From contig NZ_NPKJ01000025.1 in NCBI RefSeq assembly GCF_002284575.1, positions 1 to 64,000 on the forward strand: a stretch of DNA of 64,000 nucleotides. Reading direction: 5' to 3'. The position numbers and the translations under genes are program-made. A model generated the notes under the pieces. It saw only the letters and a program-made list of their open reading frames with translations, had not been told where the DNA came from and did no database searches. The stretch's first letter is position 1; each line of letters starts with the position of its first letter. This DNA is from Mesorhizobium temperatum. GTDB lineage: Bacteria > Pseudomonadota > Alphaproteobacteria > Rhizobiales > Rhizobiaceae. Below, piece by piece: positions 43,568-53,919 of the stretch.

Positions 43568-44414
43568 CGGAGAGAAGTTCCACATTGTCGATCAGCCGGG
43601 TTTTGCCCAGCCAGGCGGCTGCGAGCAGGCGTCCGTCACGGTTTCGTCGCCACGGGGCGAGCGCCAAGCTCTCGCGCGCCGCGACATAGTCGACTTTGTC
43701 GAAGCCAGCCTTGACGAGCGCGCGGCTGGCCTCGGCGGTCGCGCTGCCTTCATCCGCGCCTGCCGCTAGTGCCGCTGCCGTCCGGCGCAATATGGCGTTG
43801 AACTGGCGCGCCACCTCGAGCTCGGCTTCGCTCAGATAGGCATTGCGTGACGACATGGCGAGGCCATGTGCGTCGCGTGCCGTTGGCGCGCCGATGATTT
43901 CCACCGGCAGATCAAGGTCGCGGCAGAGCTGCCTGACGACGCAAAGCTGCTGGTAGTCCTTTTCACCGAAGACCGCATAATCGGGCAATGCCTGCAGGAA
44001 GAGCTTAGCCACGACCGTCGCGACGCCGTCGAAGAAGGTCGGCCGGAAATCCGATTCCAGCCCGGCGGCTGGCCCGCCGACCGAGATCCTGGTGGCGAAG
44101 CCGGCCGGGTACATCTCCGCCACACCAGGGGTGAAGGCGAGCTGTGCGCCGGCCTCGGCCAGCCGGTCGAGGTCGCGGGCGAGCTGTCGCGGATATTTGT
44201 TGAGGTCTTCGCTCGGCGCGAACTGCGTCGGGTTGACGAAGATCGAGACAAGGCAACGATCGGCCTTTTCGAGCGCGATCCTGATCAGCGAGATATGGCC
44301 GTCATGCAGCGCACCCATGGTCGGCACCATGGCAACGCTGAGGCCATCGCGACGCCAGTCGCGGATTTGCGCGCGAAGAGCGGCGACGCTGTCGACGACG
44401 AGAGGCCGGCTCAT
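43563..44414 (-). CDS. panC: Pantothenate synthetase
   Basis: The 283-residue ligase joins pantoate and beta-alanine. Signature: VPTMGALHDGHISLIRIAL, VSIFVNPTQFAPSEDL, FGEKDYQQLCVVRQL and MSSRNAYLSEAE. The start ATG at 44414 is the third of three similar ATG sites made by a tandem repeat that overlaps the end of panB. It is translated 30 bp after the panB stop; together they make pantothenate for coenzyme A. Confidence 0.95.
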   Translation of the reverse strand: MSRPLVVDSVAALRAQIRDWRRDGLSVAMVPTMGALHDGHISLIRIALEKADRCLVSIFVNPTQFAPSEDLNKYPRQLARDLDRLAEAGAQLAFTPGVAEMYPAGFATRISVGGPAAGLESDFRPTFFDGVATVVAKLFLQALPDYAVFGEKDYQQLCVVRQLCRDLDLPVEIIGAPTARDAHGLAMSSRNAYLSEAELEVARQFNAILRRTAAALAAGADEGSATAEASRALVKAGFDKVDYVAARESLALAPWRRNRDGRLLAAAWLGKTRLIDNVELLSA

Positions 44415-44444
44415 GCTTTGTCCCGGCTCATTCTTTGTCCCCAC

Positions 44445-45287
44445 TCATTCTTTGTCGTTGTCGGCTGCGGCCGAAAAGACATGGCCCGGGCCGGGGAACG
44501 TCCGGCTTCGCACCTCCGCTGCATAACTGGCTGCCGCCTGCGATATCACGCTGCGCAGGTCGGCATATTGCTTGACGAATTTCGGCACCCGGTCGACGGT
44601 CAGGCCGACCATGTCGTCGATGACCAGGATCTGGCCGTCGCAGTCGCCGCTGGCGCCGATGCCGATGGTTGGAATGGAAATATGCCGGGTGAGGTCGGCA
44701 GCGACGGTCTCGACGGTGCCTTCGATCACCACAGAAAACGCGCCAGCCTTTTCGACCGCTTCGGCGTCGCGATACAGCGCCGCCACATTCTCCTCGGTCC
44801 GGCCCTTGATCCTGTAGCCGCCGTCGCTTTCCACCGATTGCGGCTGCAAGCCGATATGTCCCATGACCGGAATGCCGGCAGCGACGATCGCAGCAATCTG
44901 CCCGGAAACTGTGACGCCGCCCTCCAGCTTGACCGCCTGGCAGCCGGTTTCGCCGACGATCCGCCGCGCCGAGGCAACGGCTTGGCGCGGCGTTGCCTCA
45001 TAGCTTCCGGCCGGCATGTCGACCACCACGCAGGCTCTGGCTGAACCTCGCATCACCGCTTGTCCATGGGCGATCATCATCTCCAGCGAGGCGCCCAGCG
45101 TGGTCTTGTGGCCATGGAGAACCATGGCGACGCTGTCGCCGACCAGAAGCAGATCGACATTGCCGTCGAGCAGGCGAGCGACGGGGTAGGTATAGGCGGT
45201 GAGGCAGACGACCGGCACGCCGCCCTTGCGCAGGCGAATGGCGCCGGCACTGATCCGCAGTTCAGGGTCGGATGCATCCGGGGCCAT
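44445..45287 (-). CDS. panB: 3-methyl-2-oxobutanoate hydroxymethyltransferase
   Basis: The start at 45287 (MAPDASDPELRISAGAIR) follows GAGGGAGGTAAAG. The 280-residue enzyme makes ketopantoate using methylene-tetrahydrofolate. Family segments: LTAYTYPVARLLDGNVDLLLVGDS, HGHKTTLGASLEMMIAHGQAV, DMPAGSYEATP, GHIGLQPQSVESDGGYRIKG and IGIGASGDCDGQILVIDDM (metal and substrate sites). panC follows. Confidence 0.96.
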   Translation of the reverse strand: MAPDASDPELRISAGAIRLRKGGVPVVCLTAYTYPVARLLDGNVDLLLVGDSVAMVLHGHKTTLGASLEMMIAHGQAVMRGSARACVVVDMPAGSYEATPRQAVASARRIVGETGCQAVKLEGGVTVSGQIAAIVAAGIPVMGHIGLQPQSVESDGGYRIKGRTEENVAALYRDAEAVEKAGAFSVVIEGTVETVAADLTRHISIPTIGIGASGDCDGQILVIDDMVGLTVDRVPKFVKQYADLRSVISQAAASYAAEVRSRTFPGPGHVFSAAADNDKE

Positions 45288-45535
45288 CTTTACCTCCCTC
45301 AACCGTCAATCAGGCTGGTACCTGCATGGGACGCGCAGAGCTTTAGAAAGACCAGGCAGCCTTGGCAAGGCATGCCTCGACAGAGGCGAAAGGCTCGCCG
45401 GGTTTGCATCGGTTTTTCCGACAGCCATTTGCGCGACGCTTGCGGCAAAACCCTTGCCTTCGCGATGACCTGACGCCATAAGCAGGCAACGGGTGCCGCC
45501 GCTGCCGCCGCGAGGACTTGCCGCGAGGATTTTGG

Positions 45536-45934
45536 ATGAAGACGTTCCTTCTGCAGTTTTTCACCTGGTGGAACAGCCAGACGCTGGGCACGCGCTTCCA
45601 CACCTGGCGGCATGGCAAGAAAGTCGGGCAGGACGAGGCTGGCAACGTCTACTACGAAGGTGGTGTCGATTCGGAAGGCCGCACCCGCCGCTGGGTCATC
45701 TATCACGACTATTCGGAAGCCTCGATGATTCCGCCCGGCTGGCATGGCTGGATGCATCACCGCGTCGATGTCGCGCCGCCGAGCGAAAACTACAAGCCAC
45801 GCGACTGGCAGAAGCCGCATCAGCCGAACCTTACCGGAAGTGCCGCCGCCTATCGCCCCAAGGGCTCCGTGCTCACCAATCAACACCGCCCGCAGGTGAC
45901 GGGCGATTACGACGCCTGGACGCCGGGGTCGTAA
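45536..45934 (+). CDS. NDUFA12-type NADH:ubiquinone oxidoreductase subunit
   Basis: The 132-residue protein, start MKTFLLQFFTWWNSQTLGTR after GCGAGGATTTTGG, is the bacterial homologue of the mitochondrial complex I accessory subunit NDUFA12 (B17.2). Conserved parts include GRTRRWVIYH, YSEASMIPPGWHGWMHH and PHQPNLTGSAAAYRP. It is peripheral to the matrix/cytoplasmic arm. The DUF2155 gene follows. Confidence 0.92.
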   Translation: MKTFLLQFFTWWNSQTLGTRFHTWRHGKKVGQDEAGNVYYEGGVDSEGRTRRWVIYHDYSEASMIPPGWHGWMHHRVDVAPPSENYKPRDWQKPHQPNLTGSAAAYRPKGSVLTNQHRPQVTGDYDAWTPGS

Positions 45935-46059
45935 CCGCTCGTCGAGACGGATCGGTCCTTTATCGCCACAATTGGCGTTTAGCTGCTTGCCGATCTGACA
46001 GCAGCGACTAGCCTTGGGCGCGACAGAATCACCCCGGGCGCTAACCACCGGACCCTTGC

Positions 46060-46608
46060 ATGAGCATTTTCAGCCGAATCTCGATAGGCGGACTGACGAT
46101 GGCCGCCGCTCTTGTCGCTTGCGCCATGGCCGCCGCACAGACGCTGGAGGCACCAATCGAACCGGAGGCCTGGGAAGAGCCAGCGACGCCGGAGGCGCCA
46201 GCGACACCGGAGGCGCCAATGGAACCGGATGCGACGGTGGCTCCGGCGGCACCGGCGGCACCAGAACGCATCACCAATCCCGTCGCCGAATTCGCCGGCA
46301 TCGACAAGATCACCGGCCGCATCATCACCTTCGATGTCTATATTGACGAGACGGTGCAGTTCGGTGCTTTGCAGGTGACGCCGCGCATCTGCTATTCGCA
46401 GCCGCAAACCGAAGAGCCGAAGACCGATTCCTTCGTCGAGGTCGACGAGATCACGCTGGATCGCAAGATCCGCCGCATCTTCACCGGTTGGATGTTTGCC
46501 GAAAGCCCCGGCCTCAATGCCGTCGAGCACGCCGTCTACGACGTCTGGCTGAAGGGCTGCAAGCAGAAGTCGGAGGTTCCGGCACCCGACGCTGCTAAAT
46601 CCAATTAG
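46060..46608 (+). CDS. DUF2155 protein
   Basis: The 182-residue protein has a signal peptide (MSIFSRISIGGLTMAAALVA) and a Pro/Glu-rich linker (about 30-70) made of PATPEAP-like units. The DUF2155 domain follows: ITGRIITFDVYIDETVQFGA, VTPRICYSQPQTEEPKTDSF, IFTGWMFAESPGLNAVEHAV. Function unknown; the neighbours NDUFA12 and aat are usual for the order. Confidence 0.9.
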   Translation: MSIFSRISIGGLTMAAALVACAMAAAQTLEAPIEPEAWEEPATPEAPATPEAPMEPDATVAPAAPAAPERITNPVAEFAGIDKITGRIITFDVYIDETVQFGALQVTPRICYSQPQTEEPKTDSFVEVDEITLDRKIRRIFTGWMFAESPGLNAVEHAVYDVWLKGCKQKSEVPAPDAAKSN

Positions 46609-46711
46609 GGCGCCAGATGCGGAATCACCTGTTCGGGATCACATGCTGAGCCTTCCGGAACCGCCTTATTCTCCGTGCGTTGGTCATGGCTGGCGTTACG
46701 GAGATGTCCCC

Positions 46712-47080
46712 ATGATGGCCAACAAGAACGAACTCCTCGATCTCGAAAGAGGGTTCTGGACCGGCGACGCTGCCTATTTCAAAGCCAATGCCGACACCGA
46801 ATGCCTGGTGGCCTTCCCACAGATGGCGCAAACGATGAGCAACGCCGATCTGGCCGGAACCGCGACGGACCCGAACCGCTGGCGCGATCTCGACATCGAC
46901 CTCAAGGGCATCATCGAGCCGGGCAGCGACATCGTCATACTGACCTATGAGGCCCATGCCACTCGCGAGAATGGCGAGCCTTATGCGGCGCTGGTCAGCA
47001 CCGGTTATGTCCATCGCGTAAATGGCTGGAAGATGATGTTCCACGCGCAGACGCCTCTTGAGCCTGCCGCAAAACACTGA
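46712..47080 (+). CDS. NTF2-like (DUF4440/SnoaL-type) protein
   Basis: The start at 46712 (MMANKNELLDLERGFWTGDA) has GGAG 9 bases upstream. The 122-residue protein has the NTF2-like pattern: ELLDLERGFWTGDAAYFKAN near the start and the beta-strand region VILTYEAHATRENGEPYAAL with STGYVHRVNGWKMMFHAQT near the end. It lacks clear catalytic residues. It converges with aat. Confidence 0.75.
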   Translation: MMANKNELLDLERGFWTGDAAYFKANADTECLVAFPQMAQTMSNADLAGTATDPNRWRDLDIDLKGIIEPGSDIVILTYEAHATRENGEPYAALVSTGYVHRVNGWKMMFHAQTPLEPAAKH

Positions 47081-47092
47081 CCCTGGCGCAGA

Positions 47093-47710
47093 TCACGGGA
47101 AAAAGACCGCTTCGCCCTTCAACGCGTCAGCCAGCATCTTTTCATACTTGCCCCTTGGCACGTCGACCGCGCCGAAGCGTTTGAGGTGCTCGGTGGTGAA
47201 CTGGGTGTCGAGCAGCGCAAAGCGCCGTTCCTTCAGGCGCTCGACCAGATGCACCAGGCAGACCTTCGACGCGTCCGTTTCCCTGGCGAACATGCTTTCG
47301 CCGAAGAACACCCGGCCGAGCGACACGCCGTAGAGGCCGCCAACCAGCCGACCCTCACGCCAGGCTTCGACCGAATGGCAATGGCTCATCCGATGGAGTT
47401 CGACATAGGCCTCGCGGATCGGCGCATTGATCCAGGTCGACCGGCGTTCCTCGCGCCTCTCGGCGCAGCCATCGATCGTCGCCTCGAAGTCGAAATCGAA
47501 ACGGATGTCGAACAGGTTTTTCCGGATCGCCTTCCTCAGGCTTTTGGGCGTGTGAAAACCATCGAGCGGGATGATGCCGCGCGTCTCCGGCCGTACCCAG
47601 AACACTTCGGGATCGGTGGCGCTTTCGGCCATCGGAAAGACGCCCGAGGCGTAGGCCTTGAGCAACAGGTCGGTCGGGATGCGATAGCCTGGCGCGTAGG
47701 GACGGGTCAT
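47093..47710 (-). CDS. aat: Leucyl/phenylalanyl-tRNA--protein transferase
   Basis: The 205-residue enzyme attaches Leu or Phe to N-terminal Arg or Lys for the N-end rule. Family features: [68 protein letters not shown], and [15 protein letters not shown] near the end. It follows accC on the same strand, 29 bp downstream. Confidence 0.95.
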   Translation of the reverse strand: MTRPYAPGYRIPTDLLLKAYASGVFPMAESATDPEVFWVRPETRGIIPLDGFHTPKSLRKAIRKNLFDIRFDFDFEATIDGCAERREERRSTWINAPIREAYVELHRMSHCHSVEAWREGRLVGGLYGVSLGRVFFGESMFARETDASKVCLVHLVERLKERRFALLDTQFTTEHLKRFGAVDVPRGKYEKMLADALKGEAVFFP

Positions 47711-47739
47711 CGCGTCATTATATTCTATAAGTTCACGAC

Positions 47740-49083
47740 CTAATCCTCTTTGGCCAGATATTTTTCCAGCCAGTGGATGTCATACTCGCCATTGGCGATA
47801 TCGGCATTGCCGACGAGATCGCGAAACAGCGGCAGCGTCGTCTTGATGCCGTCGACGACGAATTCGTCGAGCGCCCGCCGCAGCCGCATCATGCATTCGA
47901 CGCGGTTGCGGCCGTGCACGATCAGCTTGCCGATCAGGCTGTCGTAGTAGGGCGGGATCTTGTAGCCGGAATAGACGCCGGAATCGACACGGATGCCGAG
48001 GCCGCCCGGTGTGTGGAAGTGGGTGATCGTGCCGGGTGAGGGCGTGAAGGTGCGCGCATCTTCGGCATTGATGCGGCATTCGATGGCATGGCCCTGGAAG
48101 CGGATATCTTCCTGGCGCACCGAAAGCCCAGCGCCCGAGGCGACGCGGATCTGCTCATGCACGAGATCGATGCCGGTGATCGCCTCCGTCACCGGATGCT
48201 CGACCTGCAGGCGCGTGTTCATCTCGATGAAGTAGAATTCGCCGTTCTCGTAAAGGAATTCGATGGTGCCGGCGCCGGAATAGCCAAGATCGGCGATCGC
48301 CCTGGCGCAGACGCCGCCGATATGCGCGCGCTCCTCGGCATTGAGGGCCGGCGATGGCGCTTCTTCCCAGACTTTCTGGTGACGGCGCTGCAGCGAGCAG
48401 TCGCGCTCGCCGAAATGCACGCCGTGGCCGACACCGTCGCCGAATACCTGCACCTCGATGTGGCGTGGCTTTTGAAGGTATTTCTCGATGTATACGGCGT
48501 CGTCGCCGAACGCAGAACCGGCTTCCGAACGCGCCGTCTGCAGTGCGACGACAAGATCGGCTTCGCTGCGCGCCACTTTCATGCCGCGTCCGCCGCCGCC
48601 GGCCGACGCCTTGATGATCACGGGGTAGCCGATCTCGGCGGCGATGCGTTTGGCTTCCTTTTCCTCGGTGACCGCGCCGTCGGACCCGGGCACCACCGGA
48701 ATACCAAGGCGCTTGGCGGTGCGCTTGGCCTCGATCTTGTCGCCCATGATGCGGATGTGATCGCCGGTCGGGCCGATGAAGGTGATGTTGTGCGCGGCGA
48801 GGATATCGGCGAATTTGGCATTCTCCGACAGGAAGCCGTAGCCCGGATGCACCGCGTCGGCGCCGGTGATCTCGCAGGCCGCGACGATCTGGTGGATGTT
48901 GAGATAGCTGTCGCGCGACGGCGGCGGGCCAATGCAGACGCTCTCGTCGGCGAGCCGCACATGCATGGCGTCGGCATCGGCGGTCGAATGCACCACCACC
49001 GTCTGGATGCCGAGCTCCTTGCAGGCGCGCAGCACCCTCAGAGCGATTTCGCCGCGATTGGCGATGAGGATTTTCTGGAACAT
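47740..49083 (-). CDS. accC: Acetyl-CoA carboxylase, biotin carboxylase subunit
   Basis: The 447-residue subunit carboxylates biotin using ATP and bicarbonate. It begins [23 protein letters not shown]-grasp features: [15 protein letters not shown] (P-loop), [34 protein letters not shown] and the C-terminal [13 protein letters not shown]. It follows accB by 19 bp; accA and accD are elsewhere. Confidence 0.97.
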   Translation of the reverse strand: MFQKILIANRGEIALRVLRACKELGIQTVVVHSTADADAMHVRLADESVCIGPPPSRDSYLNIHQIVAACEITGADAVHPGYGFLSENAKFADILAAHNITFIGPTGDHIRIMGDKIEAKRTAKRLGIPVVPGSDGAVTEEKEAKRIAAEIGYPVIIKASAGGGGRGMKVARSEADLVVALQTARSEAGSAFGDDAVYIEKYLQKPRHIEVQVFGDGVGHGVHFGERDCSLQRRHQKVWEEAPSPALNAEERAHIGGVCARAIADLGYSGAGTIEFLYENGEFYFIEMNTRLQVEHPVTEAITGIDLVHEQIRVASGAGLSVRQEDIRFQGHAIECRINAEDARTFTPSPGTITHFHTPGGLGIRVDSGVYSGYKIPPYYDSLIGKLIVHGRNRVECMMRLRRALDEFVVDGIKTTLPLFRDLVGNADIANGEYDIHWLEKYLAKED

Positions 49084-49102
49084 TTTTCGGCTGTTCCCGG
49101 CT

Positions 49103-49561
49103 CTACTCGATCACGACGAGCGGCATGCCATATTCGACCGGCTGCGCATCCTCGAACAGGATCGCCGTCACCGTGCCGGCACGGGGCGAGGGGATCTGGT
49201 TCATCGTCTTCATGGCCTCGATGATCAGCAGCGTCTGGCCTTCCTTGACCTGCTGGCCGACTTCGATGAACGCCTTGGCGTCGGGCGACGGCGCCAGGTA
49301 GGCGGTGCCGACCATGGGCGAGGCCACCGCATTCTTGGACACGTCGGCCGCTGCCGGGGCGGCTGCGGCCGATGGCTGCGCTGCCGGCGGCGCATAGGCG
49401 GGCTGCGGCGCGGCGACCGCATGGACGGCCGGCGCTTGTCGCGACACGCGCACCTTCAAGTCACCCAGCTCGACCTCGATCTCGGTGAGGTTGGTGTCGT
49501 TCAGTATGCCCGCCAGATCGCGGATAAGCTGCTGGTCAACACCATTCTTCTTTATCGACAT
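49103..49561 (-). CDS. accB: Acetyl-CoA carboxylase, biotin carboxyl carrier protein
   Basis: The start at 49561 ([20 protein letters not shown]) is the normal BCCP start. An Ala/Pro-rich linker spans residues 45-85. The biotinyl lysine is in [14 protein letters not shown] (EAMKM variant EAMKT). Biotin is added by BirA, which is not in the window. It lies between aroQ and accC. Confidence 0.95.
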   Translation of the reverse strand: MSIKKNGVDQQLIRDLAGILNDTNLTEIEVELGDLKVRVSRQAPAVHAVAAPQPAYAPPAAQPSAAAAPAAADVSKNAVASPMVGTAYLAPSPDAKAFIEVGQQVKEGQTLLIIEAMKTMNQIPSPRAGTVTAILFEDAQPVEYGMPLVVIE

Positions 49562-49587
49562 TTTCGAGCCTTCTGTTTGTTGGCCGG

Positions 49588-50022
49588 TCATAGGCGTGCG
49601 GCCAGCGCCTGCAGCGCCAGTGTGTAGCCGAGCGGCCCGAACCCGCAGATCACGCCGACGGCGACCGGCGAGACCATGGAGACGTGGCGGAATGATTCCC
49701 GCGCATGGATGTTGGAAAGATGAACTTCGGCGACGGGCAATGGGGCGACTGAGCGGATGGCGTCGTGAATGGCGATCGAGGTGTGGCTGTAGGCGCCCGG
49801 ATTGATGACGATGCCAACAGCCTTGTCGGCGGCTTCCTGTATCCAGTCGACGAGGTCGCCCTCATGGTTCGACTGACGGAAATCGATCTCGAGCCCAAGC
49901 GCCGCACCTGCCTGCTTGCAATCGTCGGCGATCGCGGCAAGCGTCTTGCCGCCATAGATGCCCGGCTCGCGCTTGCCGAGCGCGTTGAGGTTGGGACCGT
50001 TCAGGACGAAAACCGTTTTCAA
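49588..50022 (-). CDS. aroQ: 3-dehydroquinate dehydratase, type II
   Basis: The 144-residue enzyme makes 3-dehydroshikimate. Type II features: [20 protein letters not shown] (catalytic Tyr), [34 protein letters not shown] and [17 protein letters not shown] (His). It is the first gene of aroQ-accB-accC, the order seen in many Rhizobiales. Its upstream region carries two long hairpins. Confidence 0.96.
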   Translation of the reverse strand: MKTVFVLNGPNLNALGKREPGIYGGKTLAAIADDCKQAGAALGLEIDFRQSNHEGDLVDWIQEAADKAVGIVINPGAYSHTSIAIHDAIRSVAPLPVAEVHLSNIHARESFRHVSMVSPVAVGVICGFGPLGYTLALQALAARL

Positions 50023-50036
50023 AATGCCGACCTTTT

Positions 50037-50115
50037 CCAGTGTGGTTTTGAATCCGAAATTCGCAATACCTTGGAGCAGCGCTTTGAACGAATTTCGGAT
50101 TCAAAGCCACACTGG
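50037..50115. repeat. 27-bp near-perfect inverted repeat
   Basis: The arms 50037-50063 and 50089-50115 differ at one position, with a 25-nt spacer. The arms start CCAGTGTGG and end AATTCG. It is directly upstream of aroQ. Confidence 0.9.
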
Positions 50116-50129
50116 CAATTTTTACATTT

Positions 50130-50203
50130 CTGATGCGGTGGATTTGAAGTTCCTGAACGCTGATGCCACCAAAGTAGCAGGAACTTCAAATCCACCACAT
50201 CAG
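50130..50203. repeat. 26-bp near-perfect inverted repeat
   Basis: The arms 50130-50155 and 50178-50203 differ at one position, with a 22-nt spacer. The arms start CTGATG and end TTCCTG. It is unrelated in sequence to the one just before it, and lies between aroQ and the DsbA-like gene; the remaining 117 bp hold no gene. Confidence 0.9.
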
Positions 50204-50320
50204 CGCCGGCACCAGTCGGCGCGCCGGACCTCTATAATGGGCTTAGACGCCTGCGAAAAGAGCGCAAGTGGGTTCTTTCGCTGTCCACAACAGGCGGAAA
50301 ATGGCTTGCGCCGAAGCCGA

Positions 50321-51124
50321 TCAGAGTGCGGCCTTGGCCGCCTCGATCTTCTCCGCCAGCACTTCCTGGCCGAGCGCCCCGAACACCACCTCGTTGCCGA
50401 CCACATAGGAGGGCGTTCCGGTTATGGCCAGCTTGTTGGCAATGTCATAGGTCTTGGAGAGGGCCTCGGCGATCGACGGGTCCTTCATCTTCTCGCGCAG
50501 CGTCGCTTCGTCGGCGCCGAGCGAAAGCGCTACCTTGATGGCCGCTGCTTCGGTGGCGCGTCCCTGGGCGCCGAGCAGCGCGTTGTGGAACTCGCCGTAT
50601 TTCTCCGACATCATCAGGTGGAAGGCCATCGAGACGACGCTCGCCTTCTGCGAATCCGGGCCGAGGATCGGGAACTCCTTGAGCACGAAGCGCAGGTCCG
50701 GATCGGCTGTCGTCAGCGTCTTCATGTCCTCCATGGCGCGTTTGCAGTAGCCGCAATTGTAATCGTAGAACTCGACGATGGTGACCTTGCCGTTCGGATT
50801 GCCGACGACGCCGTCGAAGGCCGAGTTGAAGATCTGGTCCTTGGCATCTTTGATTATGGCGAGACTGGCGACGCGCTGCGCCTCCTTCTGCTTGGCCTCG
50901 AGCGCTTCCTGAGCCTCCAGCAGCACTTCGGGGTTCTTCAGGAGATAGTCGCGGATGATGCCTTCGACTTCGGCCCGGTCGATCTTGGTGTCGGCGGGCG
51001 CCGCCTGGGCGATCTGCACGGCATCGGCCTTTGCCGTCTGCGGACTTCCGGTCACGAACCCGAAACCCAGCATGGCGAGAGCGACCGCCACTCCCGTGGT
51101 GCCCAGCAGAATTGCCTTGTTCAT
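50321..51124 (-). CDS. DsbA-like thioredoxin-fold oxidoreductase
   Basis: The 267-residue protein has a signal segment (MNKAILLGTTGVAVALAML, cleavage near 33). A helical N-terminal extension (about 45-95, RAEVEGIIRDYLLKNPEV) is typical of ScsC/DsbA-like proteins. The active site is CGYC (C124, C127) in FYDYNCGYCKRAMED, and the cis-Pro is in ITGTPSYVVGNEV. It is a periplasmic disulfide enzyme. It lies 87 bp beyond the M48 protease stop on the same strand. Confidence 0.92.
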   Translation of the reverse strand: MNKAILLGTTGVAVALAMLGFGFVTGSPQTAKADAVQIAQAAPADTKIDRAEVEGIIRDYLLKNPEVLLEAQEALEAKQKEAQRVASLAIIKDAKDQIFNSAFDGVVGNPNGKVTIVEFYDYNCGYCKRAMEDMKTLTTADPDLRFVLKEFPILGPDSQKASVVSMAFHLMMSEKYGEFHNALLGAQGRATEAAAIKVALSLGADEATLREKMKDPSIAEALSKTYDIANKLAITGTPSYVVGNEVVFGALGQEVLAEKIEAAKAAL

Positions 51125-51211
51125 CGTCCCTAATCCTCTTGCCTGGTTTCCGGCCCGATTGGTCTGACCTCGATTGGTCCGACTACATGTCGCCGCGCAC
51201 GGTCGGAAGGT

Positions 51212-52606
51212 TCACTTTTTCTTGCCTGATGGTGCGTAGTTTATGATGTCCTGCGCGCGGATCCAGCCCGGCTCGCCGCGCTTCATTTTCATCTGCGCGC
51301 GCATTGCGAAGATCTTGGCATCCTTGTAGGCGCCGGAATAGAAATGGCCTTCGGCGGTTGCAAGATCGGCGGCCGGAATGTTGCCGAGTTCGCCATAGGC
51401 CTGCGCCAGATGGCGGTAACCGACGGCGTTTTCCCGGTCGCGCCCGAGGCCCTTGTTGATCTGCACCACCGCTTTCTCCAGGGAATCGGGCGTGCCGATG
51501 GCCATCAGCGCCTGGCCGTAGGAGACCGACAGCAACCCGGATCGCGCCGGATCGAGGCTGACCGCCTTGGCATAGGCTTCGGCGGCAGCCTTCGGTCTGT
51601 TCGCCTTCATCAGGATGTCGCCGCGCAATTCCTGGAAATAGGGGTTTTTCGGCTGTGCCTTGATCAGCGCGTTGGTCTTGGCGAGCGCCCCGGCCAGATC
51701 GCCGAAAAGGTAGCTCGTCTGCGCGTCGCCATATTGCGAGGCGAGGCTGCCCGGGTTCTTGCGCATCAGCCGCGATGCGGCGGCCTTGCCTCCCATATAG
51801 GCGGCGATCTTGATGCGCATCATGTCGTGCCGCTGCTGCAGTGCCGGCGTATCGACCTTGTCGACATAGGGGCTCTGCTTGACCAGGACTTCGAGATTGG
51901 CGATGCGTTCCCGCGGCAGCGGATGGCTGATCCGGTAGGGATCGACCTGCGCCCCTGACAGCGAGAGCGCGCTCTGAAAGCGGCCGAAGGTCTTCAGCAT
52001 GCCCAGGCCGGACTGACCGGTGGCATTGAGATAGGTTATCGCCGAGCGGTCGGCGGTCATCTCTTCGGTGCGCTGATAGGCGAGGATACTGCGCTGCGCC
52101 ATCTCGCCGCCGCCAGCCGCGACCCCCATGCCGGCGCCGGCGAGGCCCCGGCTTTTGGTGGTGGCGCCGGCGACGATGGCCCCGGCGCCAAGCAGTGTCG
52201 CGATGATGGCCATCGTCTTGGCGCGTTCGAGCTGGTTGCGCAATTTTTGCTGGTGCCCACCGGCAATGTGGCCGGCTTCGTGTGCGATGACGCCGATGAT
52301 CTCGTTGGGCGTCTCCGCCGACATCAGGGCGCCGGTGTTGATGAACAGACGGGGCCCGGCAACGAAGGCGTTGAAACTCTGGTCGTTGACCAGCACGATG
52401 TCGACGCCGCCTTCCGGCAGGCCCGCGGCCCGGAAGATCGGCCGCGCATAATCGCGTACCAGCGCCTCGATCTCGGCATCGCGCACCACCGGCACGTTTT
52501 GCGCTAAGGCGCTGATGGTGCCGGTCACAGCGACCGTCGCGGCAAGCGAAAGCGTCGCGAAGGCGCGCGCTGCCCTGGCTATCATCGATTTGGGTCGGCT
52601 CAACAT
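51212..52606 (-). CDS. BepA/YfgC-like M48 metalloprotease with TPR domain
   Basis: The 464-residue protein has a signal peptide (MLSRPKSMIARAARAFATLS, AQN near 36). The M48 domain has H109-E110-A-G-H113 in IGVIAHEAGHIAGGHQ. The C-terminal half (about 270-460) is a set of TPR repeats. BepA-type proteases assist outer-membrane protein assembly and degrade misfolded ones. The DsbA-like gene downstream fits the envelope theme. Confidence 0.9.
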   Translation of the reverse strand: MLSRPKSMIARAARAFATLSLAATVAVTGTISALAQNVPVVRDAEIEALVRDYARPIFRAAGLPEGGVDIVLVNDQSFNAFVAGPRLFINTGALMSAETPNEIIGVIAHEAGHIAGGHQQKLRNQLERAKTMAIIATLLGAGAIVAGATTKSRGLAGAGMGVAAGGGEMAQRSILAYQRTEEMTADRSAITYLNATGQSGLGMLKTFGRFQSALSLSGAQVDPYRISHPLPRERIANLEVLVKQSPYVDKVDTPALQQRHDMMRIKIAAYMGGKAAASRLMRKNPGSLASQYGDAQTSYLFGDLAGALAKTNALIKAQPKNPYFQELRGDILMKANRPKAAAEAYAKAVSLDPARSGLLSVSYGQALMAIGTPDSLEKAVVQINKGLGRDRENAVGYRHLAQAYGELGNIPAADLATAEGHFYSGAYKDAKIFAMRAQMKMKRGEPGWIRAQDIINYAPSGKKK

Positions 52607-52765
52607 GGCAGGTCCACTGGTAGACGAGCGGGCGGAGGATGAAAAGTCGGCACTGAAACTTTACCGAACTTGTGATCCTCACATCAATCGGGCATTTGTG
52701 CGGCGCGGGACGCCAAAGCTCGGCGCCGGGCCGACCCAAAGGGGCCGACAAAGGAATGAGGTCAA

Positions 52766-53914
52766 ATGGTTGTATCGCTTTCGCGCCGCGGCGAAGTCGA
52801 ACCGTTCCACGCCATGGACATTCTGGCGGAAGCGAATCGGCTGAAGGCAAAGGGAGTGCCGGTTGTTTCCATGGCCGTTGGCCAGCCGTCCGACCCGGCG
52901 CCGGCCGGGGTCAGGCAAGCGGCGACGAACGCATTGAAGATGGGGCGCATCGGCTACACCGACGCATTGGGTCTTTCCGGCCTGCGCGAGGCGATCGCGC
53001 AGCACTATGCCGACCACTACGGGCTTGCCGTTTCACCCGGCCGGATCGCCGTCACCACCGGATCGTCGGCCGCCTTCAACCTGGCCTTTCTGGCGATGTT
53101 CGATCCAGGCGATCGTGTCGCCATCGCCGCCCCGGGCTATCCGGCCTATCGCAATATCATGGCCGCGCTCGGCATCGGGATCGTCGAGATCGAGCTCGGC
53201 GGTGATGCCTATCTCCACGCCGAACACCTCAAGGCCGCGCATCGCGAAAAACCGCTGAAGGGCGTGTTGTTTGCCAGCCCGGCCAATCCGACCGGGGCAA
53301 TTATCCCCGCCGACGAGCTGTTGGCGCTGGTGACGACGGCGGAAGAGCTCGGCATCGCCGTGATCTCCGACGAGATCTATCACCGGCTGGCTTACGCTGC
53401 GCCGGACACGACGGCGCTTGCCTACGGCCAGGACGTGACGGTGATCAATTCCTTCTCGAAATATTACTGCATGACTGGTTGGCGTGTCGGCTGGATGGTG
53501 CTGCCGGAAGCATTGGTGCGGCCGGTCGAGCGCATCGCCCAGAGTCTCTACATCTCACCGCCGGAACTGTCCCAGATCGCCGCGATCGAGGCGTTCAAGG
53601 CGACCGCGGAATTGGAGGCGGTGAAGGCGCGCTACGCCTGGAATCGCGAGCTTTTGATGACACGCCTGCCCGAACTCGGCTTTGCGCTGGCGGCACCGAT
53701 GGACGGGGCGTTCTACGCCTTCTGCGATGTCACCAGGCACACCAACGACAGTATGGCCTTCGCGCGCAAGATGCTGGCCGAGGCGCATGTGGCGGCGACG
53801 CCTGGCCGCGATTTCGATCCGCTTCAAGGCCATCGAACCATGCGCTTTTCCTACGCCGGCAGCCACGATGAGATGGTCGAGGCGATGATGCGCCTCGAAC
53901 GCTGGCTGAAGTAG
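52766..53914 (+). CDS. Class I/II PLP-dependent aminotransferase
   Basis: The 382-residue enzyme has PLP-binding lysine K232 in [17 protein letters not shown]. Other conserved parts are [27 protein letters not shown] (Asn) and [11 protein letters not shown] (Asp/Tyr). The final [10 protein letters not shown] holds the substrate-carboxylate Arg. It belongs to the aspartate aminotransferase superfamily; the substrate is not clear. The glutaminase gene follows 5 bp after the stop, so the two probably form an operon. Confidence 0.9.
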   Translation: MVVSLSRRGEVEPFHAMDILAEANRLKAKGVPVVSMAVGQPSDPAPAGVRQAATNALKMGRIGYTDALGLSGLREAIAQHYADHYGLAVSPGRIAVTTGSSAAFNLAFLAMFDPGDRVAIAAPGYPAYRNIMAALGIGIVEIELGGDAYLHAEHLKAAHREKPLKGVLFASPANPTGAIIPADELLALVTTAEELGIAVISDEIYHRLAYAAPDTTALAYGQDVTVINSFSKYYCMTGWRVGWMVLPEALVRPVERIAQSLYISPPELSQIAAIEAFKATAELEAVKARYAWNRELLMTRLPELGFALAAPMDGAFYAFCDVTRHTNDSMAFARKMLAEAHVAATPGRDFDPLQGHRTMRFSYAGSHDEMVEAMMRLERWLK

Positions 53915-53919
53915 CGCGA

